Notes: generated by a model not told the origin, from the sequence alone. DNA of 64,000 bases from SYIM01 sp039800325 (GCA_039800325.1 JBDLQY010000256.1:1-64000); one strand, 5' to 3'; shown: positions 16,815 to 25,853, counted from the stretch's first letter. Translations and numbers: made by a program.

Positions 16815-19036
16815 GTCGGCTGCTTCGCGTAGCGCTGACCGGCTCGGTTGCCCTTGCCGTGGTGTTGCTCGTTCTGCTGGCTCTGGCTACGGGCAATACC
16901 GGTCTTCTTGAACAACGCTATCCGGATCTGCTGACGCTGACCCTGGCTGTGGCCGGCGCGCTGGCGATTTTGGTGCTCGAGTTGCTGCGTCGGCTCATCA
17001 CACGCTATCGCAGAGGCTTGTTCGGCACGCGCCTGATGGCTCGAATGGCCCTGTCGTTCACCATCATGACCGTATTGCCGGTGGCGCTGTTCTATCTGGT
17101 GTCGGTGCAATTCATCGGGCGATCGGTGGAGTCGTGGTTTGCCGTACCGGTCGAGCGTGCGCTTGAATCCGGTCTGAGTCTCGGGCGCATTACCCTGGAG
17201 GCCCAGCTGTCTGATCTGACGCAGCGCGCGCGGGCTATTTCCAGGGCGCTTTCCGACACCTCGCCAAACGCCTGGTCGGGTTTGCTCAATCGGCTGCGTG
17301 AGCAACTGGATGTGGAAGAGGCTCTGGTGGTGAGCGGCAGTCGCAATGTCGTGGTCACCGCAGGCGGTCGTTTATCGGCACTGATTCCCGACCTGCCGCC
17401 GGCGGCTGCGCTGCGCCAGGCTCGCCTCACCCGACTGTATAGCGTGATCGAGACCGGGGCTCAGGCCGGCTCGCGCGGCATGCTGCTTCGAGTCATCGTG
17501 CCCATCGAGGCTGAGGGGCAGCGCTTTGAGGAGGGAGCCTTTCTGCAGCTGGTGCAGGCGGTTCCGACGGCGATTGCAGAGCAGGCCGAGGCGGTCGAAC
17601 AGGGGCGACGCGATTTCCAGGCGCTGTCCTTGTCGCGCAGTGGCCTTAATCGCCTGTTCAGCGTGACGCTGACGTTGATTTTTTTACTGACGGTCTTTGC
17701 GGCTATTGCTGCGGCGTTTCTGCTGTCGGGCTGGCTGACCGGGCCGCTGTCCATGCTTGCAGCGGGTACGCGTGCGGTGGCGGAAGGCGATTATCGGCCG
17801 GTCAAAGATTATTCAGGGCGCGACGAGCTGGGTCTGCTGACGCAGTCATTTAACGTCATGACCCGCCAGCTTGAGGATGCGCGCCTGCAGGTCCAGCGTA
17901 ATCAGCAGGCACTGGCCGAGGCGAATGCGCGTCTGGCCAGTGTGCTGTCCAATCTCAGCGCGGCGGTGCTGGTGCTCGATGATCACTGGCGGCTCATTTT
18001 GGCCAATCCCGGCGCCGAGACTCTGTTGGGTGCCCCGGCGTCAAACCTGCTGCGAATTCCCTTAGGCGAGCTTCCCCGATTACAGGCCGTGGCAGCTGAT
18101 ATCCGTGCCGCATTTGATGAGCAACAGGCTGGCGGGGAAGCCAGTTGGCAGCGGCAGCTGGTGCTCAAGCGCGCCGATGCGACTGAGCCGGTGCCAGGCG
18201 CTGTCGGTGCCACGGGTCTTGGCGAGCAAACGGTGCTTGCCCGAGGCACGGTCTTGCCGGGTCAGGGTTTTATCGTCGTCTTTGACGACGTCACCGAGGT
18301 GGTTTCGGCGCAGCGAACCATTGCCTGGGCGGAAGTGGCGCGGCGCCTCGCGCACGAAATCAAGAACCCACTCACGCCAATTCAGCTAGCGGCCGAGCGC
18401 TTGCGCTACAAGCTAAGTGACCGGCTTCAGGGCGCTGACGCTGAACTGCTCGCCAAGGGTGCGCAAACCATCATCAACCAGGTGGGCGCGCTCAAGCATA
18501 TGGTCGATGAGTTCCGAGACTATGCGCGCCTGCCGCCCGCGCGTTTGGGTCCCCTTGACCTCAATGCCCTGGTCGCCGAGGTTCTGGCGCTTTACGGAAC
18601 CGGCGAGCGACGACAAAGCCTTCATGCGCTGCTCGAAGAGGGTTTGCCCCTGATCATGGGCGATGCCACGCAGCTGCGCCAGGTCGTACATAACCTGATC
18701 GGCAATGCCCTTGAGGCGACCGAGAAGCTTGCACGACCGCGTATCGAGCTGATCACCGATACGGTTGAGCTGGTTGCGGGTGCGCGGGCCGTGCGTCTTA
18801 TTGTGCGCGACAATGGCGGAGGTTTTCACCCGGCCATGCTGGCGCGCGCCTTCGAACCTTATGTCACCAACAAGCCCCGAGGCACAGGCCTGGGACTTGC
18901 TATCGTGCGCAAGATTGCCGAGGAGCATGGCGCCCGCATCGAGGTGAACAATTTAGGTGATGCCGGCGCGGCTCCTGAGGGCGCTCAGGTGTCGCTGCTA
19001 TTTACGAAAGTCCTCAAAAGCGAGGAAAATTCGTAG
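16766..19036 (+). CDS. ntrY: NtrY-like membrane sensor histidine kinase
   Basis: 756 residues starting inside the 3' end of the DUF4390 gene (49-base overlap). Order: three N-terminal membrane segments (about residues 17-115), a periplasmic region, a fourth segment near 300-330, HAMP (LTGPLSMLAAGTRAVAEGDY), a PAS-like domain (SNLSAAVLVLDDHWRLI), HisKA with phospho-acceptor H530 in RRLAHEIKNPLTP, and HATPase with VHNLIGNALEAT and RGTGLGLAIVRKI. NtrY kinases phosphorylate NtrX in response to nitrogen or redox state. Its partner follows 36 bases downstream. The ligand cannot be read from sequence. Confidence 0.92.
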   Translation: MDSISVHAADADKRAVGRLLRVALTGSVALAVVLLVLLALATGNTGLLEQRYPDLLTLTLAVAGALAILVLELLRRLITRYRRGLFGTRLMARMALSFTIMTVLPVALFYLVSVQFIGRSVESWFAVPVERALESGLSLGRITLEAQLSDLTQRARAISRALSDTSPNAWSGLLNRLREQLDVEEALVVSGSRNVVVTAGGRLSALIPDLPPAAALRQARLTRLYSVIETGAQAGSRGMLLRVIVPIEAEGQRFEEGAFLQLVQAVPTAIAEQAEAVEQGRRDFQALSLSRSGLNRLFSVTLTLIFLLTVFAAIAAAFLLSGWLTGPLSMLAAGTRAVAEGDYRPVKDYSGRDELGLLTQSFNVMTRQLEDARLQVQRNQQALAEANARLASVLSNLSAAVLVLDDHWRLILANPGAETLLGAPASNLLRIPLGELPRLQAVAADIRAAFDEQQAGGEASWQRQLVLKRADATEPVPGAVGATGLGEQTVLARGTVLPGQGFIVVFDDVTEVVSAQRTIAWAEVARRLAHEIKNPLTPIQLAAERLRYKLSDRLQGADAELLAKGAQTIINQVGALKHMVDEFRDYARLPPARLGPLDLNALVAEVLALYGTGERRQSLHALLEEGLPLIMGDATQLRQVVHNLIGNALEATEKLARPRIELITDTVELVAGARAVRLIVRDNGGGFHPAMLARAFEPYVTNKPRGTGLGLAIVRKIAEEHGARIEVNNLGDAGAAPEGAQVSLLFTKVLKSEENS

Positions 19037-19072
19037 CCTTATATGGACGCTCATCGGTAGAGACCCGTTTGC

Positions 19073-19822
19073 ATGGCTGAAATCCTGGTGGTGGATGACG
19101 AAATCGGCATCCGCGAATTGCTCCGCGAGATCCTTGGCGACGAGGGTCACGAGGTAATGCTGGCCGATAGCGCCCGGCAGGCTCGCGAACTCGTGCACTC
19201 GAGGCGAGTCGATCTGGTGCTGCTCGACATCTGGATGCCGGATACCGATGGCGTCACGCTGTTGCGCGAGTGGTCTGCCGCTGGCCGGCTCACCATGCCG
19301 GTCATCATGATGTCGGGCCACGCGACCATCGATACGGCTGTCGAGGCAACCCGTATCGGCGCGGTCGATTTCCTCGAAAAACCCATCACTATGCAGCGCC
19401 TGCTGCAATCGGTCGAGACCGGCCTGGGCCGTTTGGGTTCGCACAATCCATCGCCTGCGGCGGGCACTGTTCCTGCGCCCGCCCAGCTCGAGAGGTCGGC
19501 GGTGGCGGTCTCAAGCCCTGCCCCAGCGACGGTAAACGGGCAGCCTGCGATTGCGCCGGCTCCGCCATCGCCGGCGGCCGCTATGCCTGAAGAAACCCGG
19601 GCTGAGCGTCTGCTGGTGCGCGAGCTACCCATTGAGCTACCCCTGCGCGATGCGCGCGATGCTTTTGAGCGTGCTTACTTTGAACACCACCTGTTGCGCG
19701 AGCAAGGCAGCATGACCCGGGTGGCTGAACGCACGGGTCTTGAGCGAACCCACCTGTATCGCAAGCTCAAGCAGCTGGGTATTGATCTGTCACGCGGCGC
19801 CTGGCGCAAGCCCCCCAATTGA
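19073..19822 (+). CDS. ntrX: NtrX-like response regulator lacking the AAA+ domain (receiver + Fis)
   Basis: 249 residues instead of about 450-480 for standard NtrX. The receiver domain is complete: acidic pair D8/D9, phospho-acceptor D52, S81 and K103. It is followed by a Pro/Ala-rich linker (about 125-180) and then directly by a Fis-type helix-turn-helix (RVAERTGLERTHLYRKLKQLGI, split here only by convention, about residues 215-236). There is no Walker A, Walker B or GAFTGA segment, so it cannot remodel sigma-54 polymerase. The frame is intact with no stops, so this looks like a stable architecture, not a broken gene. The stop overlaps the trkA start. Confidence 0.88.
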   Translation: MAEILVVDDEIGIRELLREILGDEGHEVMLADSARQARELVHSRRVDLVLLDIWMPDTDGVTLLREWSAAGRLTMPVIMMSGHATIDTAVEATRIGAVDFLEKPITMQRLLQSVETGLGRLGSHNPSPAAGTVPAPAQLERSAVAVSSPAPATVNGQPAIAPAPPSPAAAMPEETRAERLLVRELPIELPLRDARDAFERAYFEHHLLREQGSMTRVAERTGLERTHLYRKLKQLGIDLSRGAWRKPPN

Positions 19823-21237
19823 AGATCATCATTCTGGGCGCGGGCCGTGTCGGCGCCTCTGTGGCCGAGAGCCTGGTCTCTGAGCGTAATGACATCACCG
19901 TGGTGGACACGGATGTGGCCAGCCTTGCCCGGCTGCAAGACAGACTCGATCTTCGCACCATTCCTGGCAATGGGATTCATCCGCCGGTGCTGGAATCGGC
20001 CGGTGCCGAAGACGCCGATATGCTGATTGCCACGGCTACTCGTGATGAAACCAATCTGGTGGCCTGCCAACTGGCCGCCACGCTGTTTAATATCCCGACG
20101 CGCATCGCGCGAATACGTGCGCCCGAGTTTCTTGATCACCCTGAGCTCACCGGCGCTGAAGGCTTTCGGGTCGACCACCTGATTTGTCCCGAGCAAACCA
20201 TCACGGATTACATCACCCGACTGATTGAGTTTCCCGAGGCCCTGCAGGTGCTTGAGTTTGCCCAGGGCCGCGCAAGTCTGATTGCTGTTCGGGCCTACGA
20301 GGGTGGGCCCCTGGTCAGTCACCCCATTCGCGATTTGCGGGCAGCCCATCCCAGTATCGACATGCGGGTGGTTGCAATCTTCAGAGGCGATAGCGCGATC
20401 GCGCTCGACGGCAATACGTTTATCGAGCCGGGCGATGAGGTGTTCCTGCTGGCCGCCTCTGAGCATATCCGAACCGCGCTGGCCGATCTTCGGCGCATGG
20501 ACAAACCGGTAAAGCGAATCATGATTGCGGGCGGCGGCAATATCGGTCTGCGGCTTGCGCGCCAGCTTCGCGCGGGCTATCAGGTCAAGATCATAGAGCC
20601 GGTGCGTGCCCGGTGCGATTATCTGGCCAGTCAGCTCGACGCTAGTACCTCGCTTATTCTCAACGGCGACTCTACCGATGAAGATCTTCTGTCAGAAGAG
20701 GGCGTTGATCAGATGGATTTGTTCGTCGCCCTGACGTCCGATGATGAAAACAACATCATGTCGTGCATGTTGGCTAAGCGCATGGGCGCTCGGCGTACGA
20801 TTGCGTTGATCAATCGCCAAGCCTACGCCGATCTGGTTGAGGGCAATCGCATCGATATCGCTGTTGTGCCTTCTCAGGCGACCATTGGGCAGCTTCTTAA
20901 GCACGTGCGCCGTGGCGATGTGGTGGCCGTGCACTCGATGCGACGCGGTGCGGCGGAGGCGCTGGAGGCGATTGCACACGGTGATGCGAAATCGTCGCGT
21001 GTGGTGGGTCGGCGTATTGAGCAGATCGATCTTCCGCGCGGCGCCGCGATTGGCGCCGTCGTGCGCAAGCGGGCCGATTCCTTAGACAGTGACGATGAGG
21101 CTGCGGCCTACGATGTCATCATCGCGCATCACGACACGGTGATTCAGTCAGAAGACCATGTCATCGTCTTTGTGAGCAATAAACGACTCTTGCCTCGGGT
21201 TGAGAAGCTCTTTCAGGTCGGAGTGGGCTTCTTTTAG
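19819..21237 (+). CDS. trkA: Trk potassium uptake regulatory protein TrkA
   Basis: 472 residues from a TTG overlapping the ntrX stop (TTGA). Two tandem RCK/TrkA units: the first nucleotide-binding Rossmann motif is IILGAGRVGASVAESL, the second IMIAGGGNIGLRLARQL (about residue 234), each followed by a TrkA-C domain. It is the cytosolic NAD(H)/nucleotide-sensing subunit gating TrkH. Cotranscription with ntrYX suggests control of potassium uptake by that pair, or simple operon sharing. Confidence 0.95.
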   Translation: MKIIILGAGRVGASVAESLVSERNDITVVDTDVASLARLQDRLDLRTIPGNGIHPPVLESAGAEDADMLIATATRDETNLVACQLAATLFNIPTRIARIRAPEFLDHPELTGAEGFRVDHLICPEQTITDYITRLIEFPEALQVLEFAQGRASLIAVRAYEGGPLVSHPIRDLRAAHPSIDMRVVAIFRGDSAIALDGNTFIEPGDEVFLLAASEHIRTALADLRRMDKPVKRIMIAGGGNIGLRLARQLRAGYQVKIIEPVRARCDYLASQLDASTSLILNGDSTDEDLLSEEGVDQMDLFVALTSDDENNIMSCMLAKRMGARRTIALINRQAYADLVEGNRIDIAVVPSQATIGQLLKHVRRGDVVAVHSMRRGAAEALEAIAHGDAKSSRVVGRRIEQIDLPRGAAIGAVVRKRADSLDSDDEAAAYDVIIAHHDTVIQSEDHVIVFVSNKRLLPRVEKLFQVGVGFF

Positions 21238-21249
21238 CCTGATGCGCAG

Positions 21250-22707
21250 ATGAACCGACTGCTGGTGATCAGCCACGTGCTAGGCGGCTTGCTGGGGCTT
21301 TTTTCGTTGTCCTTCATACTGCCTGTGGTCTGGTCGATTGTGTCGGGCGATGGCATGCATCCGGTGTTTATCGTGTCGGCCGTTTCATGCCTGATGACAG
21401 GCCTCGTGCTGTTGCTTGCCACGCGACGGTATCGACGCGAGTTGCAGGCGCGTGATGGTGCCCTTTTAGTGGTTTTGGCCTGGTTCATCATGACACTGGC
21501 CGCCATGCCGCCCTTTCTGGTGGCGCGCCCTGATCTGAGCCTGGCGAAGGCCTTCTTTGAGGTGATGGCGGGGCTGACAACGACCGGAGCAACGGTACTG
21601 GATCAACTCGAATCATTACCGCCTTCGCTCAACCTCTGGCGGCATGCGTTGCAGTGGTACGGTGGCATGGGCATCATCGTGCTGGCCGTCGCGGTGCTGC
21701 CTCTGCTGGGGGTGGGCGGCATGCAGCTCTTCAAGGCGGAAACGCCTGGCCCCATGAAAGAAGGCAAGCTCACGCCGCGCATCACTCAGACGGCCAAGGG
21801 GCTATGGCTGATTTATGTGGCGCTGACGGTGAGCTGCATGCTAGCGCTTAAGTGGGCGGGTATGGATTGGCTGGAGGCCATCTGCCACGCATTTTCGGCG
21901 ATCGCGCTGGGTGGTTTTTCGACCCGCGATGCCAGCATCGGCGCTTTTGACTCGGTCTTGATCGAGACCATTCTGGGCGTGTTCATGCTGGCGGCGGTGA
22001 TTAACTTTGCGACGCACTTTGTGGCTTTGCGAGCGCGTTCAGTCCGTGTTTACCTGCGTAATCTTGAGACTGTGGCAACGGTGTCGGTGATTCTCGGTGG
22101 CGGTCTTCTGATCGCGGTATTTCTGTATGGGTCCGGCGTCTTTCCAGACTTCGCTTCGGCACTGCGCCATGCCCTGTTCAACACCATTTCGGTGGCCACC
22201 TCAACAGGGTATATGGGCGAGGACTATGGTGCCTGGCCGCCGTTTGCCGCCTTTGCGCTTCTGTTTCTGGCCTGCGTATCGGCATCGGCCGGCTCCACCG
22301 GTGGCGGCATCAAAATGGTGCGGGCTATTGTTCTGGTTAAGCAGTCCACGCGCGAGCTCGCGCGCCTTCTTCATCCGCGCGCGATCATGCCCTTGACCAT
22401 TAGCGGACAGGTGGTCGAGAACCGGGTGATTTTCGCTATTCTGGGTTTCATGCTGCTTTGGGGCAGCACACAGGTGCTGCTTGCGTTTGTCCTCATGTTC
22501 AGCGGTATTGATGTGGTCTCTGCCTTCTCAGTGGCGGTGGCCATGGTGAACAATCTGGGCCCAGCCCTGGGCGATTTTGGACCGGCTTCCAACTATGCAG
22601 CGCTGACCGATTTTCAGGCAGTCCTGCTGTCGATTGCCATGCTGGCCGGCCGCCTCGAACTGCTGACCTTTTTCGCTCTGCTCACGCCCGCGTTCTGGCG
22701 TCGCTAG
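21250..22707 (+). CDS. trkH: Trk potassium channel/transporter subunit TrkH
   Basis: 485 residues, about ten membrane segments. Pore-loop segments of the K+ channel superfamily are visible: GLTTTGATV, AIALGGFSTRD, VATSTGYMGED and MVNNLGPALGDFG, one per M1-P-M2 repeat. The SAGSTGGGIKM segment is the intracellular gate loop characteristic of TrkH/KtrB. It transports K+ into the cell with TrkA as gating ring. It follows trkA by 12 bases. Confidence 0.95.
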   Translation: MNRLLVISHVLGGLLGLFSLSFILPVVWSIVSGDGMHPVFIVSAVSCLMTGLVLLLATRRYRRELQARDGALLVVLAWFIMTLAAMPPFLVARPDLSLAKAFFEVMAGLTTTGATVLDQLESLPPSLNLWRHALQWYGGMGIIVLAVAVLPLLGVGGMQLFKAETPGPMKEGKLTPRITQTAKGLWLIYVALTVSCMLALKWAGMDWLEAICHAFSAIALGGFSTRDASIGAFDSVLIETILGVFMLAAVINFATHFVALRARSVRVYLRNLETVATVSVILGGGLLIAVFLYGSGVFPDFASALRHALFNTISVATSTGYMGEDYGAWPPFAAFALLFLACVSASAGSTGGGIKMVRAIVLVKQSTRELARLLHPRAIMPLTISGQVVENRVIFAILGFMLLWGSTQVLLAFVLMFSGIDVVSAFSVAVAMVNNLGPALGDFGPASNYAALTDFQAVLLSIAMLAGRLELLTFFALLTPAFWRR

Positions 22708-22717
22708 GGGTCTGGCC

Positions 22718-23647
22718 GTGATAGCCCGCAGGCGTCTTGGCCATGCCGGGGACGACCCCGCTCAGGTACCCGTTTTGTTGGTGAGCGGGCCGCAGTCAGC
22801 CCTTCGTGAGGCGCTAGTCAGGCAGACGCTGGCAGGCGAACCGGCCGCGCATGGCTGGGGGCTTATCCGCAGCCCACGGCTCACGGCGGGCGGCCTCGAT
22901 GTTGTTGACGCTGTGCAGACGCAGCTTGGGTCATGCGCCTGCTGTATGGGTTCGGCCGCGCTCCTGGCGGCTTACGGAAAACTTCATCGCTTGCATGGAC
23001 CGCTGTCGGGGCTGATTATCGAGCTCGATGCGCAGGCCCATGTCTGCGCGATGGTGGATGTGCTGCGCAACCCGGCGCTGCGTTCAAGTGGGCTTGTCCT
23101 GCGTTCGGTATGGCATGCCCGACCGCACTGGCATTCAGCGCCAGATGATGTGCGTACCCAGCAGATGATCGCCACGGCAGACCGGCTGTGGCTTGCCGAT
23201 TCGGAGCAACTGCCGGGTCTTGCCCAGTACCTGGGTGAGCGGTATTGGAATGAAGCCATTCTCGCCGAGGGACTCAGTCCCCCCGACTGGCGGCTACCTG
23301 GTGCGCGCGATGGGGACCCGGGCAGCACAGCGACAGAGGGGCGCTTTGATGAGCGCTGGATGCGTATTGCGCGTCGCGATCGCGGCGCATGGTGGCGCTG
23401 GTGCGTACCACCCGACCGGCTGATGAGCCGACCCCGCGTTCAGGCCGTGCTGGCAGACTTGGTTCGAGCTTTACCAGTCAGTGCTGCCCGGGGTGTACTT
23501 CGCACTGAGCGCGAGTGGTATGCGTGGAATCTGGACGGACGGTGGGAGCCCAGCTTCTGGCGGCGTGACAGTCGTCTGGATATTTTTCTGACCGGCGATG
23601 AGCCTGATCCAGTCTGGGCTCAGGCGCTTAACAGTTGCACAGGCTAG
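22718..23647 (+). CDS. CobW/COG0523-like protein with degenerate GTP-binding site
   Basis: 309 residues from a GTG with AGGGG 7 bases upstream. The overall plan resembles COG0523 metal-chaperone GTPases: an N-terminal beta strand, a cysteine motif GSCACCMGS (the family has GCxCC), a LIIELDA segment where the family has the Walker B-like IIIETSG, and a CobW-C-like end (RTEREWYAWNLDGRWEPSF). The P-loop GxxxxGKT is missing: the corresponding stretch reads VSGPQSALREALVR. GTP hydrolysis by the usual mechanism is therefore unlikely. It ends the def-trkH operon. The family call is from motif order only. Confidence 0.55.
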   Translation: MIARRRLGHAGDDPAQVPVLLVSGPQSALREALVRQTLAGEPAAHGWGLIRSPRLTAGGLDVVDAVQTQLGSCACCMGSAALLAAYGKLHRLHGPLSGLIIELDAQAHVCAMVDVLRNPALRSSGLVLRSVWHARPHWHSAPDDVRTQQMIATADRLWLADSEQLPGLAQYLGERYWNEAILAEGLSPPDWRLPGARDGDPGSTATEGRFDERWMRIARRDRGAWWRWCVPPDRLMSRPRVQAVLADLVRALPVSAARGVLRTEREWYAWNLDGRWEPSFWRRDSRLDIFLTGDEPDPVWAQALNSCTG

Positions 23648-24036
23648 AACTGTTCCCAGGGCAGCCCATCGTGGCGCCAGCCGTTGATTTTGCCGCGCTG
23701 GCGCTCATGGTTGAGGTCGCCCTCAAAGCCGTGCGTGACGTTATAGACGCGCGAAAAACCCGCCTGCTCTAACGCCACTGCCGCTTCAGCTGACCGTTTT
23801 CCGCTGCGGCAGATGAGCACGACGGGACGCTCATTAACGTGGGCGGAAAGCTTTCGGACTTCGCTGACAAAGTGTGGATTGATCTCCCAATCGGGCGCTT
23901 CATACCACGCCACATGAATGGCGCCCGTGGCATGACCGACAAAAAAGAACTCGGCATCACTACGACAGTCGATAAACAAGGCGTCGGGATTGTCGCGTAT
24001 GAAATGATGAGCCTCTTGAGGCAGAAGTGGCTGCAT
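23644..24036 (-). CDS. Rhodanese-like domain protein
   Basis: 130 residues from the ATG at 24036; an in-frame ATG at 24093 would add 19 residues and overlap the next gene, and neither has a strong ribosome-binding site. Single rhodanese domain with the active-site loop CRSGKRS and the N-terminal DCRSDAEF. Single-domain rhodaneses carry persulfide sulfur between proteins or detoxify cyanide. It is convergent with the CobW-like gene with a 4-base overlap of their ends. Confidence 0.9.
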   Translation of the reverse strand: MQPLLPQEAHHFIRDNPDALFIDCRSDAEFFFVGHATGAIHVAWYEAPDWEINPHFVSEVRKLSAHVNERPVVLICRSGKRSAEAAVALEQAGFSRVYNVTHGFEGDLNHERQRGKINGWRHDGLPWEQF

Positions 24037-24082
24037 GATGCGGGCGGCGGTATGAGTGCGTATGACGAAACTGTGGGACCAA

Positions 24083-24502
24083 TTATTTGGCAAACAGCGA
24101 GTTCATGTCTTTAAAAGCCTTGAACTCGAGTGCATTGCCTGAGGGATCCAGAAAGAACATGGTGGCCTGTTCGCCGACCTGGCCTCTGAAGCGCACATGC
24201 GGTTCAATGATGAAATTTTGCCCGGCATTCTTAAGTTTGTCTGCCAGCGCTTGCCATTCAACCATTGAGAGTACTACGCCAAAATGACGAACCGGCACGT
24301 TGTCACCGTCGACCGCATTGGTAGTTGCCAAGCCAGTCTGGTCGGGCGCCAGATGGGCAACCACCTGGTGACCATACAGATTGAAATCGATCCATTCGCT
24401 GCTGCTTCGACCTTCTGGGCAACCCAAAAGCCCGCCATAGAAGGCGCGCGCGGCGCTTAGATCGTGAACGGGAAATGCCAGATGAAAAGGGTGCTGCAAC
24501 AT
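24083..24502 (-). CDS. VOC (glyoxalase/bleomycin-resistance) family protein
   Basis: 139 residues from the ATG at 24502, which has GGAG 8 bases upstream; the longer frame to 24628 overlaps the divergent transporter. Two beta-alpha-beta-beta-beta modules: PFHLAFPVHDLSAARAFYGGLLG and RHFGVVLSMVEW, ending FFLDPSGNALEFKAF, with the His and Glu positions used as metal ligands in this superfamily. The substrate is not predictable; lyases and dioxygenases share the fold. Confidence 0.88.
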   Translation of the reverse strand: MLQHPFHLAFPVHDLSAARAFYGGLLGCPEGRSSSEWIDFNLYGHQVVAHLAPDQTGLATTNAVDGDNVPVRHFGVVLSMVEWQALADKLKNAGQNFIIEPHVRFRGQVGEQATMFFLDPSGNALEFKAFKDMNSLFAK

Positions 24503-24584
24503 GAAAAGACTCCGGCCAGATTGGGCAAGGCCCGTATGATGCCGCAAACGTGAATCTTGGCCTGGCTCGATCCCCCAAACCCGC

Positions 24585-25460
24585 ATGTCCATCTCCGCTT
24601 TAGCACTGGTTCTGGTGGCAGCCGTCATTCATGCGACCTGGAATCTGCTGGCCAAGCAGGCCAAGACGACCGGGGTAGCGTTTGTCTGGGCCTGCTCTAT
24701 GGTTAGCGTGATTGCCTACGCGCCGATTGCGCTGTGGGCGCATGGGCAGGCGCTGACTCTTATTAGCTCGACGGCCTGGTTGACGATTGTGGCGAGCGCG
24801 GTGATTCACATTGCCTACTTTTTGTGTCTTAGACGTGGTTATGAGCGTGCTGACCTGTCGGTGGTGTATCCCGTGGCGCGCGGTAGCGGTCCGCTTTTTG
24901 CATCGGTGGCTGCCATCGTGTTTTTGGGCGAATCGGCCAGTGTGGGTGGCCTTTCAGGTCTGGCGCTGATTGTTCTGGGCACCTTCACCATCGGCGGGGG
25001 ACTCGCCATGCTGCGTGGCGCGCGCTCTGAGCGACTGTCTCAGGGGCTTTACTGGGGCAGTCTTACTGGGCTGCTCATCGCAAGCTACACGGTCAATGAC
25101 GGTTACGCAGTCAGAATTCTGGGTGTGGCGCCGCTGCTTTTCGACTGGCTGAGTATCGCGGTGCGTGCAGCCTTGCTGACCCCAGCGGCCATGCTGCAAC
25201 GCGCGTCGGTGCGGCAGTCGATTACCACGGCCTGGCGACCTATGCTGGCCGTGGGTCTGATGTCACCGCTTGCCTACATTCTGGTGCTCTATGCGATGAC
25301 GCTGGCGCCCATCAGTCTGGTGGCCCCAGCCCGCGAGGTATCGATGCTGGTTGCGGCGTTCTTTGGGGCGCGCCTTCTGGGCGAGGGCAGCGTGCGTCGA
25401 CGCGTTCTGGGTGCGGCGCTGATTGCTGCCGGCGTGGTGGCGCTGGCGGTGGGCCGATAG
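24585..25460 (+). CDS. EamA/DMT family transporter
   Basis: 291 residues with ten predicted membrane segments in two EamA repeats; the second begins near SERLSQGLYWGSLTGLLIA. Segment patterns such as ADLSVVYPVARGSGPLF and APISLVAPAREVSMLVAAFFG are typical of the drug/metabolite exporter superfamily. The substrate is unknown. It is divergent from the VOC gene and its 3' end lies 3 bases from the next, convergent, gene. Confidence 0.88.
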   Translation: MSISALALVLVAAVIHATWNLLAKQAKTTGVAFVWACSMVSVIAYAPIALWAHGQALTLISSTAWLTIVASAVIHIAYFLCLRRGYERADLSVVYPVARGSGPLFASVAAIVFLGESASVGGLSGLALIVLGTFTIGGGLAMLRGARSERLSQGLYWGSLTGLLIASYTVNDGYAVRILGVAPLLFDWLSIAVRAALLTPAAMLQRASVRQSITTAWRPMLAVGLMSPLAYILVLYAMTLAPISLVAPAREVSMLVAAFFGARLLGEGSVRRRVLGAALIAAGVVALAVGR

Positions 25461-25463
25461 GGC

Positions 25464-25853
25464 TTAGCGTACCGCTACGCCGATCAGGCGAAGCGCCTGG
25501 CCCACTGTAAGCCCCGGGCTTAAACCCAGCTGCGCAGCGCGCGCATTGCAGTGCGTGAGCACGCCATTGGCCACACCATCGGCTGCCTCACCGATTCGCG
25601 CTGAGTCATGTGCGTAGGCGCAGCAGGCAACCCCAATGTTCTGAAGCAGGTCCAGACCCACGATGCCCGCACGATCTTTGCCGATTCCGGCGTCGTTGAA
25701 GAACACGGCATACGGTTTGTGCGAATGACCGAGTACAAAACCTGCCGCTGAACGCCCACCGTGTGAACCCGAGACAATGCAGGCATCTGCGCTCACGGTG
25801 CCGGTGGCGCCAATTTCGGCGATCGAGTCCAGCAATAGCAATGGTCGGGTCAT
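25464..25853 (-). CDS. Conserved-looking protein of unknown function, 129 residues
   Basis: Not recognised. It is Gly/Ala-rich and soluble, with segments that look like active-site loops: VSGSHGGRSAAGF (about 27-39), FFNDAGIGKDRAGI (about 51-64), then CCAYAHDSARIGEAADGVANGVLTH shown here only by position (about 76-101). The alternation of strands and helices with small-residue turns suggests a Rossmann-like or DsrE-like alpha/beta fold, but no family is claimed. It lies 17 bases after the thioesterase gene on the same strand and probably shares its transcript. Confidence 0.6.
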   Translation of the reverse strand: MTRPLLLLDSIAEIGATGTVSADACIVSGSHGGRSAAGFVLGHSHKPYAVFFNDAGIGKDRAGIVGLDLLQNIGVACCAYAHDSARIGEAADGVANGVLTHCNARAAQLGLSPGLTVGQALRLIGVAVR

